A stretch of DNA of 17,729 nt from the NCBI GenBank assembly GCA_040381195.1, contig JBEIHR010000035.1, forward strand, positions 1 to 17,729, given 5' to 3'. How positions within the stretch are numbered: the first letter of the stretch is position 1; each line of letters begins with the position of its first letter. Shown one piece after another: positions 8,533-16,117 of this stretch. The DNA is from VGCC01 sp040381195. Lineage in GTDB: Bacteria; Actinomycetota; Actinomycetes; S36-B12. The translations under genes and the position numbers were made by a program. Under the pieces are notes generated by a model, which was not told the DNA's origin, did not search any database, and saw nothing but the letters and a program-made list of their open reading frames with translations.

Positions 8533-10617
8533 ATGAGCCCGAACACACGTCCTGTCTATCCCGATGCACCGAGGGATGATGTTGCAGAAACATTGCATGG
8601 TGTTCAGGTCGACGACCCCTATCGCTGGCTGGAAAACGGGGACGATCCCCGAACCCGCACCTGGCTGGGCCAGCAAGCGGAATTGATGGCCGCGGAGCGC
8701 ACTCGCTGGACCACCCGGGATCGGTTCGCGTCTCGGGTCACCGAACTCCTGGGCTCGGGTTCCATCTCACCGGACTACTTCCGCGGAACGCGGCGGTTCT
8801 TCAGCCGCCGCAATCCCGACCAGCAGTTCGCCGTGCTCTATGTCGCCGAGGGCGATAACGAGCGGGTGTTGATCGACCCGATGGCACTCGATCCGGAGGG
8901 CACCACGACCCTGGACAGCTGGCAGCCATCCAAGGAGGGCAACCTGCTCGCCTACCAGGTGTCCGAGGGCGGGACCGAGGAATCCGTGCTCTATGTGATG
9001 GACGTCGCCACCGGTGCGGCGGTCGAGGGGCCGATCGACCGGTGTCGCTACTCCCCTGTCGCATGGATTCCCGGGGAGCACTCCTTCTACTACGTGCGCA
9101 GACTCCCACCCGAGGACCTCCCGGAGTCCGAGCGCAACTTCCATCGCCGCGTGTTCCTCCATCGCGTGGGGACGAGCCCCGACGAGGACGTATGCATTTT
9201 CGGTGTCGGCATGACCATGACGAACTACTACGGCGTCGAGGTCTCCAGGGACGGTCACTGGCTGCAGGTCAGTGCTTCCGAAGGAACCGAACCCCGCAAC
9301 GATCTCTGGGTCGCGGATCTCACTTCCTCACCCATCGACTCGCCTGCGTTCACACTGGTGCAGGGCGATGTGGATGCGCAAACGTCGCTCACCTTCGGAC
9401 GCGATGGACGCGTCTACATATTCACCGACCGCGATGCACCGCGGGGACGCATGCTGGTCACAGTTCCCGGCGCGTGGAAACCCGAGCAGTGGACCACCCT
9501 TCTCCCCGAAGCCGCCGACGCTGTCCTCGATGGTGCCGCGATCCTCGACGGACTTCCGGAGGATCTGCTCCTCGCGACGTGGACGAGTCACGGCGTGAGC
9601 CGCATGACTCTGCATCGTGCACGCGACGGCGCAACTCTGCAGGAGATCGAACTCCCCGGCGCCGGAACGGTGGGTGGCCCGGTCGAGCACATCGATGGGG
9701 GCCCTGTCGCGTGGATCGTCTATACGGATCACACATCGGTGCCACGGGTATTCGAATTCGATGGACACACGCGCGCCCTATCGCTCTACGCAAGTCCCCC
9801 GGGATCGGTGACACCGCCGTCGGTGCATTCGCGCCAGGTTACGTACACCTCGGCGGACGGAACCCACGTGCGGATGTTCGTGATCTCGCCCACGCAGACC
9901 CCGGATCGCCCACGACCGACCGTGCTCTATGGCTACGGCGGCTTCGGCATCCCCATGCAACCGGGTTACTCGGCCGCGATCCTCGCCTGGGTGGAGGCCG
10001 GCGGGGTATGGGCTGTCGCGAGCCTGCGTGGCGGCGGCGAGGAGGGTGAGGACTGGCACCGCGCCGGGATGCTCGGCAACAAGCAGAACGTGTTCGACGA
10101 TTTCCACGCGGCCGCGGAGTACCTGATCGCCGAAGGCTGGACCACATCCGAGCAACTCGGCATCTATGGCGGGTCCAACGGCGGGTTGCTCGTTGGTGCA
10201 GCCATGACACAGCGCCCGGACTTGTTCAACGCCGTGGTGTGCGTGGCCCCTCTCTTGGACATGATCCGGTACACGACATCCGAACTCGGTCCCACGTGGA
10301 CCGTCGAGTACGGGGACCCAGAGGATCCGGAGCACTTCGGCTGGCTACACGCATACTCGCCCTACCACCGGGTCTCGCCGGACACCGATTACCCGGCGAC
10401 GATGTTCGTCGTCTTCGATAACGACACCCGCACCGATCCGATGCACGGTCGCAAGATGGCTGCTGCTGTTCAGGCTGCGACATCGGGAACACGACCGGTC
10501 CTCGTGCGCACGGAAGGTGATGTGGGGCACGGTGCACGCTCGCTGACGCGTGCGGTCGACGAGACAGCGGACATTCTCGCCTTCCTTGCCGCCTGGACCG
10601 GCCTGGAGAAGTTGTGA
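8533..10617 (+). CDS. Prolyl oligopeptidase family serine peptidase (S9A)
   Basis: A 694-residue cytoplasmic serine peptidase that cleaves short peptides, probably after proline. The N-terminus (Y-P-x-A-P-R-D-D, then D-P-Y-R-W-L-E near residue 28) and a beta-propeller of about residues 70-400 are typical of S9A. The C-terminal alpha/beta-hydrolase domain carries G-G-S-N-G-G with nucleophile S548, D631 in D-N-D-T-R and H666 in V-G-H-G. The G-G-G-E-E-G-E-D-W-H stretch near residues 501-510 is also diagnostic. No signal peptide is present. Oligopeptidase B is a related alternative, but the propeller and motifs favour a prolyl type. It heads a plus-strand operon with the globin gene 10 nt downstream, and the start is supported by a leaderless-type -10 box. 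Confidence 0.93.
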   Translation: MSPNTRPVYPDAPRDDVAETLHGVQVDDPYRWLENGDDPRTRTWLGQQAELMAAERTRWTTRDRFASRVTELLGSGSISPDYFRGTRRFFSRRNPDQQFAVLYVAEGDNERVLIDPMALDPEGTTTLDSWQPSKEGNLLAYQVSEGGTEESVLYVMDVATGAAVEGPIDRCRYSPVAWIPGEHSFYYVRRLPPEDLPESERNFHRRVFLHRVGTSPDEDVCIFGVGMTMTNYYGVEVSRDGHWLQVSASEGTEPRNDLWVADLTSSPIDSPAFTLVQGDVDAQTSLTFGRDGRVYIFTDRDAPRGRMLVTVPGAWKPEQWTTLLPEAADAVLDGAAILDGLPEDLLLATWTSHGVSRMTLHRARDGATLQEIELPGAGTVGGPVEHIDGGPVAWIVYTDHTSVPRVFEFDGHTRALSLYASPPGSVTPPSVHSRQVTYTSADGTHVRMFVISPTQTPDRPRPTVLYGYGGFGIPMQPGYSAAILAWVEAGGVWAVASLRGGGEEGEDWHRAGMLGNKQNVFDDFHAAAEYLIAEGWTTSEQLGIYGGSNGGLLVGAAMTQRPDLFNAVVCVAPLLDMIRYTTSELGPTWTVEYGDPEDPEHFGWLHAYSPYHRVSPDTDYPATMFVVFDNDTRTDPMHGRKMAAAVQAATSGTRPVLVRTEGDVGHGARSLTRAVDETADILAFLAAWTGLEKL

Positions 10618-10621
10618 GGGG
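10616..10621 (+). promoter_or_regulatory. Ribosome binding site of glbO
   Basis: GAGGGG overlaps the POP stop codon and lies 6 nt before ATG 10628. It selects this start over in-frame codons inside the POP gene. Confidence 0.7.
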
Positions 10622-10627
10622 CGCGGC

Positions 10628-11053
10628 ATGAGCGAAGACGTCACGTTCCATGACGAGTTCGGTGGGCACGACTTCTTCGAGCGACTCGTCGGCGCGTTCT
10701 ATTCCCGCGTGGCAACGGACGACATCCTGCGCCCGATGTATCCCGACGAGGATCTCACCGACGCCCGATGGCGCTTGCAGATGTTCCTCGAGCAGTACTG
10801 GGGTGGTCCGAAGACCTACGGAGAGGTGCGTGGACACCCACGACTCCGCATGCGCCACATGCCCTTCACCATCGACGGACGAGCCCGGGATCGCTGGCTC
10901 ACCCACATGCGGGCGGCCGTGGATGAACAGAACATGCCTCCCGAGCAGGAGGAAGTTCTGTGGAACTACCTGCTGTCCGCGGCATTCGCAATGCAGAACG
11001 TCCCCGATGGCCCGTCCGATGCCATCGCCGATATTCCGGAGGGTCGACCATGA
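10628..11053 (+). CDS. glbO: Truncated haemoglobin, group II (GlbO)
   Basis: A 141-residue haem protein that binds O2 and other ligands; proposed roles in the family include oxygen delivery, peroxidase-like chemistry and NO or peroxide protection. By alignment to M. tuberculosis GlbO the key positions are all present at an offset of +2: Tyr25 (B10), Tyr38 (CD1), His77 (F8, proximal haem ligand, in R-L-R-M-R-H) and Trp90 (G8). The Y-W-G-G-P segment at 57-61 is typical of group II. An in-frame extension back to 10550 exists but lies within the POP gene and lacks family sequence. The stop overlaps the alpha-glucosidase start as ATGA, so the two are translationally coupled, the same pairing as Rv2470-Rv2471. 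Confidence 0.96.
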   Translation: MSEDVTFHDEFGGHDFFERLVGAFYSRVATDDILRPMYPDEDLTDARWRLQMFLEQYWGGPKTYGEVRGHPRLRMRHMPFTIDGRARDRWLTHMRAAVDEQNMPPEQEEVLWNYLLSAAFAMQNVPDGPSDAIADIPEGRP

Positions 11054-12675
11054 GTGCACGTCCCTGGTGGCGGGATGCCGTCATCTACCAGGTGTATCCA
11101 CGCTCCTTCGCTGACGCCAACGGTGACGGCCTCGGCGACCTACCGGGGATCATCAGCCGGCTGGATTACCTCGCCGCACTCGGGATCGACGCCATCTGGG
11201 TGTCCCCCTTCTACACGTCCCCGCAACACGACGCCGGATACGACGTCGCGGACTTCCGGGACGTGGACCCCCGGTTCGGAACCCTCGACGATGCCGATGC
11301 GCTGATCACGGGTGCCCATAAGCATGGTCTGAAGGTGCTATTCGACATCGTTCCCAACCACACGAGCAGCGAGCACCGCTGGTGGCAGGAGGTCCTCCGC
11401 GACGGCCCGGGATCGGCGGCGTGGGATCGCTACATCATCCGCCCCTCCGACGCCGGTCCGCCCAACAACTGGACCAGCATCTTCCACGGGCCTGCCTGGA
11501 CGAAACTCATCACGGCGGACGGCACCGACACCGGCTACTGGTACCTGCACCTCTTCGACAGCACCCAACCCGACGTGAACTGGGAGAACGCCGAGGTCCG
11601 CGAGGAATTCGCCGACATCCTGCGCTTCTGGTTCGACCGCGGTGTCGACGGCTTCCGCATCGACGTGGCGCACGGCATGGTCAAGGATCCAGCACTCCCG
11701 GATGTGGACTACGCGAAGATGCGGCAGGCCGAACTCCTCGGCTCCTCTCCCGAGGCGCCGTACTGGGATCAGGACGGTGTGCACGACGTCTACCGCGAGT
11801 GGCGCCGCATCGCCGATTCCTACAATCCCCCGCGCATCTTCTGTGGCGAGACGTGGGCACCGAGTCCGGAACGACTGGCGCTCTACCAGCGACCGGATGA
11901 ACTCCATACCTCGTTCAATTTCGACTACCTCAAGGCAGGCTGGGATCGGCTCGCGGTGCAGCGTTCGGTCGCGAACACGCTCACGCACCACGCCACGGTC
12001 GGGGCTCCGCCCACCTGGGTGCTGTCCAACCACGATGTGGTGCGCCACCGCACCCGCCTGGCCCCCGGCTTCTTCCCGCAGGATCGTCACTGCCGTCCCG
12101 ACGAGACGCGGGGCCTGGCACGCGCCCGCGCCCTCACGCTGTTCACCCTCGCCCTGCCGGGGAGCACCTACCTCTACCAGGGCGAGGAGTTGGGGCTCGT
12201 CGAGGTGTTCGACATTCCGGACGATGCGCGGGAGGACCCTGCGTGGCACCGCAGTCACGGTGAGGACCTCGGCCGTGACGGGTGCCGGGTTCCGCTTCCG
12301 TGGTCCGGTGATGCGCCGAGCTACGGATTCAACTCGGGTGTTGCATCGTGGTTACCGCAGCCACCGACCTGGGCGTCGCTGAGTGCGCAGGCCCAGGAGG
12401 GACTCGGTGATTCGACACTGGAGTTCTACCGTGCGGCCCTCGCCCTGCGTCGGGCACGCGCCCTTGGGGAGGCACCCCTGGAGTGGTGGGACACCGACGG
12501 TGACCTCCTCGCCTTCCGGCGTGCGAGTGCCACGCCGCTCATGTGCGTGATCAACTTCGGGCAGACTCCCGCAATTCTCCCGAGTGGGACAGTTGAGATC
12601 GCATCGATGGCGGATGCTGTCGTGCCCGATCACAGGATCGCGGGTGAATCCTGCGTCTGGATGACGCCGAGCTGA
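11050..12675 (+). CDS. aglA: GH13 alpha-glucosidase
   Basis: Hydrolyses terminal alpha-linked glucose from malto- or isomalto-oligosaccharides in the cytoplasm. The 541-residue protein begins with the GH13 pattern W-W-R-D-A-V-I-Y-Q-V-Y-P-R-S-F and contains D-I-V-P-N-H (region I). Catalytic residues are D205 (nucleophile, F-R-I-D-V-A-H), E267 (acid/base, F-C-G-E-T-W) and D329 (S-N-H-D). A short beta-sandwich forms the C-terminus. ATG at 11050 overlaps the globin stop (ATGA); the frame is open further up but that sequence is not conserved. It is the last gene of the POP-glbO-aglA operon and corresponds to Rv2471. Whether it prefers alpha-1,4 or alpha-1,6 bonds cannot be decided here. MalQ encoded nearby would supply linear glucan products. 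Confidence 0.94.
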   Translation: MSARPWWRDAVIYQVYPRSFADANGDGLGDLPGIISRLDYLAALGIDAIWVSPFYTSPQHDAGYDVADFRDVDPRFGTLDDADALITGAHKHGLKVLFDIVPNHTSSEHRWWQEVLRDGPGSAAWDRYIIRPSDAGPPNNWTSIFHGPAWTKLITADGTDTGYWYLHLFDSTQPDVNWENAEVREEFADILRFWFDRGVDGFRIDVAHGMVKDPALPDVDYAKMRQAELLGSSPEAPYWDQDGVHDVYREWRRIADSYNPPRIFCGETWAPSPERLALYQRPDELHTSFNFDYLKAGWDRLAVQRSVANTLTHHATVGAPPTWVLSNHDVVRHRTRLAPGFFPQDRHCRPDETRGLARARALTLFTLALPGSTYLYQGEELGLVEVFDIPDDAREDPAWHRSHGEDLGRDGCRVPLPWSGDAPSYGFNSGVASWLPQPPTWASLSAQAQEGLGDSTLEFYRAALALRRARALGEAPLEWWDTDGDLLAFRRASATPLMCVINFGQTPAILPSGTVEIASMADAVVPDHRIAGESCVWMTPS

Positions 12676-12685
12676 ATGCTCAGCT
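12670..12685. terminator. Stop-codon palindrome between convergent genes
   Basis: AGCTGA-ATGC-TCAGCT is a perfect 6-bp inverted repeat whose arms contain the two opposing TGA stop codons, only 4 bp apart. It could act as a weak bidirectional terminator; no T-tract is present. Confidence 0.3.
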
Positions 12686-13324
12686 GACGGCGTGCAGGCT
12701 CAATTGGGCCTGAATTCCGGCCACGTAGCTGAAGACCTGCCCGCGTGGCGTCGACAACCGACGCCAGGGACCATTCGTGGCGGCCGCAATGCGCATCCGC
12801 TCGCGCGACAGGAAACGCAGCCGGTACCCGGCGTGCAGGACACGCAACGGAAGTCCGGCCCAGGCCGTGCGTGACCAGATCTCCTCGGCCACGGTCTGCT
12901 GCGCACGCGGACCGAGTCCCGCGGAGCGAGCGCGGAACTCCGTCATGGCCTCATCGACCGCGGGGAGGACATCGCTCGCGACGGCCGGAATCGGCATCTG
13001 CCACCCGTCGGCCGGCGGGAGGTGGGCCAAGGACACGCCCGATGTGAACGGGGCCTGCACCACGGGCAGCGAGGCGAGGTCGATGTCACTCGATGCTTCG
13101 GCTGCGGCCACGAGCGCAGCCATGGAGACGGTGACATCGAGTGGTTCCGTGACCTCCGCCGGCACCGCGAGGAAGGCGAGCACGTCCATCGGCGGGGCGG
13201 TGAAGATCCCGAGTGCGCCATCGCGGCTGACGATGCGCGCGGCGAGTCGGGCGTCCCATTCGACCTGCCGGCGGCCGAGGAGTGCGAGGACGCGGCGTTC
13301 GGCATCACCGAGGCGCACGTCCAT
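12680..13324 (-). CDS. Conserved actinobacterial hypothetical protein (Rv2474c-like)
   Basis: A 214-residue soluble protein without signal peptide or membrane segment. I recognise no catalytic motif. It begins M-D-V-R-L-G-D-A-E-R and has an Ala-rich middle. Its C-terminal half is basic and aromatic, running from A-E-E-I-W-S-R-T-A-W (about 147-156) through Y-R-L-R-F-L-S-R-E-R-M-R to Q-L-S-L-H-A. Position and size match Rv2474c, the unknown gene between aglA and the thioesterase gene in mycobacteria, so it is a conserved member of this neighbourhood. A strong Shine-Dalgarno (AAGGAGG, 13329-13335) overlaps the thioesterase stop codon, 4 nt before the ATG. It is thus the last gene of the ettA operon and converges on aglA. 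Confidence 0.75.
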   Translation of the reverse strand: MDVRLGDAERRVLALLGRRQVEWDARLAARIVSRDGALGIFTAPPMDVLAFLAVPAEVTEPLDVTVSMAALVAAAEASSDIDLASLPVVQAPFTSGVSLAHLPPADGWQMPIPAVASDVLPAVDEAMTEFRARSAGLGPRAQQTVAEEIWSRTAWAGLPLRVLHAGYRLRFLSRERMRIAAATNGPWRRLSTPRGQVFSYVAGIQAQLSLHAVS

Positions 13325-13328
13325 GACG

Positions 13329-13335
13329 CCTCCTT
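13329..13335 (-). promoter_or_regulatory. Strong ribosome binding site overlapping a stop codon
   Basis: AAGGAGG on the minus strand is part of the string TAAGGAGG, in which TAA is the thioesterase stop. It couples the two genes and fixes the ATG at 13324. Confidence 0.75.
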
Positions 13336-13741
13336 ACGTTGGTGGCTGCTCCGCGTAGTGCGAGGCGAGCCCGGCCCGGAAGTCCTCCGGGATCGGAACC
13401 GGCTTCTGCGAGCCAATATCGAAACACACCACCACGGTTTTCGCATCCGCAGCGAGGGCGCCCCCGTCCCAGATCTGGCACTCGATGGTGAAGGAGGTGG
13501 TGCCGATGTGGCTCACCCACGTGCGCAGGATCAGGGGTTCGGTCGAGAACTCGATCGGAGCGCGGTAGTTGATCTCCTGGCGGGCCACCACTTGGTTTCC
13601 GGAGCGCATGATTCCGGGATCGAGGGCGAGGTAGAAGCGAACGCGCGCTTCCATGATGTAGTCGAGGAAGGTCGCGTTACTGACGTGGTTCAGAGGGTCG
13701 AGATCCTTGAACCGACGCTCCACCGGGATGTCGACGGCCAC
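13334..13741 (-). CDS. 4-hydroxybenzoyl-CoA-type hotdog acyl-CoA thioesterase
   Basis: A 135-residue single hotdog-fold thioesterase expected to hydrolyse acyl-CoA thioesters; the substrate is unknown. The family signature is seen near the N-terminus: R-F-K-D-L-D-P-L-N-H-V-S-N with the conserved Asp and N-H, followed by the long helix Y-I-M-E-A-R-V-R-F, as in YbgC/FcbC-type enzymes. The frame is open upstream into the ettA coding region. GTG at 13741, 2 nt after the ettA stop, is chosen because the conserved domain begins there and no family sequence lies before it. Re-initiation from ettA is therefore likely. It corresponds to Rv2475c. In mycobacteria the large gdh gene (Rv2476c) separates it from ettA; here nothing does. 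Confidence 0.88.
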   Translation of the reverse strand: MAVDIPVERRFKDLDPLNHVSNATFLDYIMEARVRFYLALDPGIMRSGNQVVARQEINYRAPIEFSTEPLILRTWVSHIGTTSFTIECQIWDGGALAADAKTVVVCFDIGSQKPVPIPEDFRAGLASHYAEQPPT

Positions 13742-13743
13742 GA

Positions 13744-15441
13744 CTAGTCCCGGGTCAATTTGCGATACGTGGCGCGGTGCGGGCGCGCGGCGTCTGCACC
13801 GAGGCGCTCGATCTTGTTCTTCTCGTAGGACTCGAAGTTGCCTTCGAACCAGAACCACTGCGAATCGCCTTCGTAGGCGAGGATGTGCGTCGCGATGCGG
13901 TCTAGGAACCAGCGATCATGCGAGGTGATGACCGCGCACCCAGGGAACTCCAGGAGTGCGTTCTCGAGTGAGCCGAGTGTCTCCACATCAAGGTCGTTGG
14001 TGGGCTCGTCGAGGAGCAGCAGATTGCCGCCCATCTTGAGCGTCAGAGCCAGATTCAATCTGTTGCGCTCGCCACCGGAGAGCACCTTGGCCGGCTTCTG
14101 CTGGTCAGGACCCTTGAACCCGAAAGCGGAGACATATGCACGTGAGGGCATCTCGACGTTGCCGACCTTGATCCAGTCGAGGCCGTCGGAGACCACCTCC
14201 CACACATTCTTGCTCGGGTCGAGACCCGCGCGGCTCTGGTCGACGTAGGAGAGGGTGACGGTCTCGCCCACCTTGATATCTCCCGACGTGGGGAGTTCGT
14301 CCTTGTCATCGTCGCGGCCTTCCGCGGCCGCGACAAGCATGGTGAACAACGTGGTCTTTCCGACACCGTTGGGCCCGATGACTCCGACGATCCCATTCCG
14401 CGGAAGCGTGAAGGAGAGGTCGTCAATGAGGATGCGGTCACCGAAGGCCTTGGTGAGGTGACTGACCTCGACGACGACGTTGCCCAGGCGGGGGCCGGGT
14501 GGAATCTGGATCTCCTCCATATCGAGCTTGCGGGTCTTCTCCGCTGCCGTGGCCATTTCCTCGTATCGATCGAGACGGGCACGACTCTTGGTCTGACGCG
14601 CCTTGGCGTTCGAACGGACCCACTCGAGTTCCTCGGTGAGGCGCTTCTGCAGTTTCGCGTCCTTCTGACCCTCGACCTTCAGACGCGCTGCCTTGGTCTC
14701 CAGGTAGGTGGAGTAGTTGCCCTGGTACGGGTAGGCGCGACCACGGTCGAGTTCGAGGATCCACTGCGCGACGTTGTCGAGGAAGTAGCGGTCGTGGGTG
14801 ATCGCGACGATGGTCCCGGGGTACTTCTCCAAGTGCTGCTCGAGCCACTGCACGCTCTCGGCGTCGAGGTGGTTGGTGGGCTCATCGAGAAGCAAGAGGT
14901 CGGGCTGACGCAGCAACAACTGACACAGCGCCACGCGGCGCTTCTCACCTCCGGAGAGCACGGAGACATCGGCATCCGGGGGCGGGCAGCGCAGGGCATC
15001 CATGGCCTGTTCGAGTTGGGCATCGAGATCCCATGCGTTGCGGTGGTCGATCGCCTCCTGCAATTGCCCCATCTCGGCCAGCAGTGCGTCGTAGTCCGCG
15101 TCCGGGTCGGCCAAGAGTCCGGAAATTTCGTTGAACCGATCGATCATTCCCTTGGTCTCGGCGACACCCTCCTGGACGTTCTCCAGGACAGTCTTCGATT
15201 CGTCGAGTTTGGGTTCCTGCATCAGGATCCCGACGGTGTACCCGTCCATGAGGCGGGCCTCGCCGTTGGAGACGTCGTCGATGCCGGCCATGATCTTCAG
15301 CAGGCTCGACTTGCCGGCTCCATTGGGGCCGACGACACCAATCTTGGCGCCGGGCAGGAAGGCGAGAGTGACATCGTCGAGGACGACCTTGTCGCCGTGT
15401 GCCTTGCGCGCCTTGGAGAGGGTGTAGATGAACTCGGCCAT
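13744..15441 (-). CDS. ettA: Energy-dependent translational throttle protein EttA (ABC-F ATPase)
   Basis: An ABC-F protein with two ATPase domains and no membrane segment. EttA binds the ribosomal E site and gates the first elongation step according to ATP/ADP. The 565-residue protein has Walker A motifs at 38-45 (G-P-N-G-A-G-K-S) and about 356-363 (G-P-N-G-V-G-K-T), and signatures L-S-G-G-E at 162-166 and about 454-458. D-E-P-T-N-H-L-D and D-E-P-T-N-D-L-D mark the Walker B regions, and a charged linker joins the domains. M-A-E-F-I-Y at 15441 is the family start; the 16 in-frame residues before it are not conserved. TAGGCT lies 7 nt upstream, giving a leaderless-type promoter. It heads the ettA-thioesterase-Rv2474c-like operon and matches Rv2477c. 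Confidence 0.96.
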   Translation of the reverse strand: MAEFIYTLSKARKAHGDKVVLDDVTLAFLPGAKIGVVGPNGAGKSSLLKIMAGIDDVSNGEARLMDGYTVGILMQEPKLDESKTVLENVQEGVAETKGMIDRFNEISGLLADPDADYDALLAEMGQLQEAIDHRNAWDLDAQLEQAMDALRCPPPDADVSVLSGGEKRRVALCQLLLRQPDLLLLDEPTNHLDAESVQWLEQHLEKYPGTIVAITHDRYFLDNVAQWILELDRGRAYPYQGNYSTYLETKAARLKVEGQKDAKLQKRLTEELEWVRSNAKARQTKSRARLDRYEEMATAAEKTRKLDMEEIQIPPGPRLGNVVVEVSHLTKAFGDRILIDDLSFTLPRNGIVGVIGPNGVGKTTLFTMLVAAAEGRDDDKDELPTSGDIKVGETVTLSYVDQSRAGLDPSKNVWEVVSDGLDWIKVGNVEMPSRAYVSAFGFKGPDQQKPAKVLSGGERNRLNLALTLKMGGNLLLLDEPTNDLDVETLGSLENALLEFPGCAVITSHDRWFLDRIATHILAYEGDSQWFWFEGNFESYEKNKIERLGADAARPHRATYRKLTRD

Positions 15442-15448
15442 ATAGGCA

Positions 15449-15454
15449 AGCCTA
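15449..15454 (-). promoter_or_regulatory. Putative -10 box, leaderless ettA promoter
   Basis: TAGGCT on the minus strand lies 7 nt before the ATG at 15441, and no Shine-Dalgarno is present. The -35 position would fall at the foot of the ssb terminator hairpin. Confidence 0.45.
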
Positions 15455-15474
15455 TTCAGCAGGACGTGCGTGCT

Positions 15475-15504
15475 CGTGAGGGGCGACACTGGTCGCCCCT
15501 CACG
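15475..15504 (-). terminator. Hairpin terminator after ssb
   Basis: A perfect 13-bp inverted repeat (15475-15487 with 15492-15504) around a 4-nt loop starts 5 nt after the ssb stop codon. The stem is G/C-rich (CGTGAGGGGCGAC). No T-tract follows, as is common for actinobacterial terminators. It separates ssb from the ettA operon. Confidence 0.75.
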
Positions 15505-15509
15505 CAGTT

Positions 15510-16022
15510 CTAGCCCACGGGTTCGAGGATCTCGCCCGTCTCCAGGTCCACCTCGACGGAGTCGTCCTCCCGGGTCGCGTCCTCGGCGACCATCCGCTCG
15601 ACTTCCATGTCATCCGCGAGTTCGCGCTGCTCGCTCTCGGTCACGGCGGTGCGGCGGATGCGCTCGAAGTCGGCGATGCCACGCGACAGGTCCGGGCCCA
15701 CGGCCGAGGCCTCAATGTCGTGGAAGGTGGTGATGTGCCGGGTGTCGCCGCATTCCCGCTCAACCTGCCGGCTGCGCAGGCGGCCGACCACGATCACGGG
15801 CATCCCCTTCTTGACTGACTGCACGACGTTATGTGCTAACCCACGCCAGCAGCTCACAGACAGGTAATGCGTGTCACCGTCCACCCATCGCTCGTGCACC
15901 CGGTCGTATCGGCGTGTGCTGGATGCAACGCGAAACTTGGCAACCGGCTCCCCCGACGGCGTGAAACGCATCTCCACGTCGTTCACCACGTTGCCGATAA
16001 CGGTCATCGCAATATCGTTCAT
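15510..16022 (-). CDS. ssb: Single-stranded DNA-binding protein paralogue (SSB/OB fold)
   Basis: A 170-residue protein with one N-terminal OB fold (about residues 1-115): the start M-T-V-I-G-N-V-V-N-D, F-R-V-A-S, L-S-V-S-C-W-R, and V-I-V-V-G-R-L. A charged tail follows, ending E-I-L-E-P-V-G. The tail lacks the acidic D-D-I-P-F-like tip that recruits partner proteins in the main replicative SSB, and this ssb is not next to rpsF/rplI, so it is likely a second, specialised SSB like Rv2478c. Roles in repair, recombination or DNA uptake are possible. An excellent Shine-Dalgarno (AGGAGG, 16027-16032) sits 4 nt before the ATG. Two DnaA-box-like sequences lie in its 104-bp upstream region. A strong hairpin terminator follows. 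Confidence 0.9.
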   Translation of the reverse strand: MNDIAMTVIGNVVNDVEMRFTPSGEPVAKFRVASSTRRYDRVHERWVDGDTHYLSVSCWRGLAHNVVQSVKKGMPVIVVGRLRSRQVERECGDTRHITTFHDIEASAVGPDLSRGIADFERIRRTAVTESEQRELADDMEVERMVAEDATREDDSVEVDLETGEILEPVG

Positions 16023-16026
16023 CGCT

Positions 16027-16032
16027 CCTCCT
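16027..16032 (-). promoter_or_regulatory. Ribosome binding site of ssb
   Basis: AGGAGG on the minus strand, 4 nt before the ATG at 16022. The ssb mRNA therefore has a leader, unlike most first genes in this window. Confidence 0.7.
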
Positions 16033-16052
16033 GAGCATCAATGTGATGCCAG

Positions 16053-16061
16053 AAGTCCACA
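16053..16061 (+). promoter_or_regulatory. Degenerate DnaA-box-like sequence upstream of ssb
   Basis: AAGTCCACA matches the actinobacterial DnaA box TTGTCCACA at 7 of 9 positions. It is in inverted orientation to the better box at 16118-16126, with 56 bp between them. Confidence 0.25.
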
Positions 16062-16117
16062 ACCTCACAGAGCGTGAATCCAGATCCGTCCGCGACCCCC
16101 GGGATGAAAGCGCGGCC

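Noticed and set aside
8489..8593. N-terminal extension of malQ beyond GTG 8488
   Set aside because: Upstream residues are not family-like, the farthest part runs into the POP coding region, and the promoter boxes point to 8488. ATG 8521 is kept only as an alternative.
9042..10049. 335-codon plus-strand frame inside the POP gene
   Set aside because: It is an Arg-rich, out-of-frame reading of a gene whose own frame contains a complete catalytic triad.
10550..10627. 26-residue N-terminal extension of the globin
   Set aside because: It overlaps the end of the POP gene and is Arg/Pro-rich; a Shine-Dalgarno marks ATG 10628.
15442..15489. 16-residue N-terminal extension of EttA
   Set aside because: The family begins at M-A-E-F; the extension covers the likely -10 box and part of the terminator hairpin.
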